A DNA stretch of 64,000 nucleotides from Methylocystis sp. ATCC 49242 (lineage in GTDB: Bacteria > Pseudomonadota > Alphaproteobacteria > Rhizobiales > Beijerinckiaceae), in NCBI RefSeq assembly GCF_000188155.2, contig NZ_KE124774.1, positions 904,736 to 968,735 of the forward strand, in the 5' to 3' direction. The stretch's first letter is position 1; every line of letters starts with the position of its first letter. This document shows positions 63,861 through 64,000 of this stretch, piece after piece. Both the position numbers and the translations under genes were made by a program. The notes below the pieces were generated by a model, which worked only from the letters and a program-made list of their open reading frames with translations, did no database searches and was not told the DNA's origin.

Positions 63861-64000
63861 ATGTCGTTCGTTCCGTCGTCGCAGATCAAAACAAGGGCGC
63901 AGCGTGTTCTTTCCGTCGCGGCGTTCGCCTTGGTGGCGGGCCTTGGCGCGAGCGGCGCACAGGCTGACGATCGCGGCTTCATGGCGCTCTTCGAGGACGA
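63861..64000 (+). CDS. Start of a secreted protein (runs off the window)
   Basis: An open frame begins at ATG 63861 with a GAGG-type ribosome site at about 63847-63850. It encodes a clear signal peptide (SVAAFALVAGLGASGAQA) and then DDRGFMALFEDE. Position after a DUF459 gene would suit a lytic transglycosylase, but too little is visible to name it. Confidence 0.7.
   Translation, partial: MSFVPSSQIKTRAQRVLSVAAFALVAGLGASGAQADDRGFMALFED

Overview
This window looks like chromosomal core sequence from a GC-rich alphaproteobacterium, most likely of the Hyphomicrobiales (Rhizobiales). The evidence is an alphaproteobacterial GyrA with Ala at the quinolone Ser83 position, a SciP/DUF1153 cell-cycle protein, a DUF6111-CCA-transferase pair, a pgsA-moaD-moaE run, a holB-tmk-dac-rlpA run and a Suf operon with two cysteine desulfurases. 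A methanotroph-like (Methylocystaceae) relative is my best guess, but no diagnostic methane or methanol gene is present, so that is inference only. I see no rRNA, tRNA, CRISPR, insertion sequence, prophage or integrase.

Layout. 1-7.3 kb: a possible gene tail, a 72-bp palindromic element, gyrA, a secreted four-cysteine protein, a TfoX-N protein coupled to a large Pro/Ala-rich DUF2167 membrane protein, and a tiny secreted cationic protein with its own terminator. 7.3-14.6 kb (minus): the suf Fe-S cluster operon (NifS-like desulfurase, sufB, sufC, sufD, sufS, sufT, a VOC protein, sufA-like). 14.6-19.8 kb: membrane and secreted unknowns, an alpha/beta hydrolase, a TlpA/CcmG-like redoxin, anmK and a small lipoprotein. 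19.7-26.6 kb (minus): a tightly overlapping MoxR ATPase - DUF58 - BatA/DUF4159 - VWA membrane protein operon. 26.8-28.7 kb (plus): DUF6111, CCA transferase and a second four-cysteine secreted protein. 28.7-36.7 kb (minus): a TadG-like VWA protein, holB, tmk, D,D-carboxypeptidase, rlpA and recJ.

36.8-47.7 kb: an aldose-epimerase-like protein, cysteine synthase, mobA, a thioredoxin-CcdA pair, sciP with two CtrA-like boxes, a YbhN-type flippase-like protein, a Yip1 protein, moaE/moaD/pgsA, DoxX, a RutE-like nitroreductase, a TPR protein and an atypical carrier protein. 47.7-64 kb: ilvD, a CHASE3-type hybrid histidine kinase, gpsA/PLD/tsaD, a membrane protein, a pteridine-reductase-like SDR, an outer-membrane barrel, a Kbp-like BON-LysM protein, GST, OYE, rlmJ, RNase T2 with a secreted partner, a DUF459 SGNH protein and the start of another secreted protein.

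Most genes are housekeeping, and many unknowns are envelope proteins. The points I would follow up are: an approximately 90-bp AT-rich, rare-codon patch inside recJ; an acyl-carrier-like protein whose phosphopantetheine serine position is proline, preceded by tandem repeats and a palindrome; a pair of paralogous secreted proteins with a conserved C-x8-C core; the compact MoxR/VWA operon; and several operator-like repeats in front of single genes. I did not find a clearly new defence or biosynthetic system. All family assignments come from reading motifs, not from database searches.
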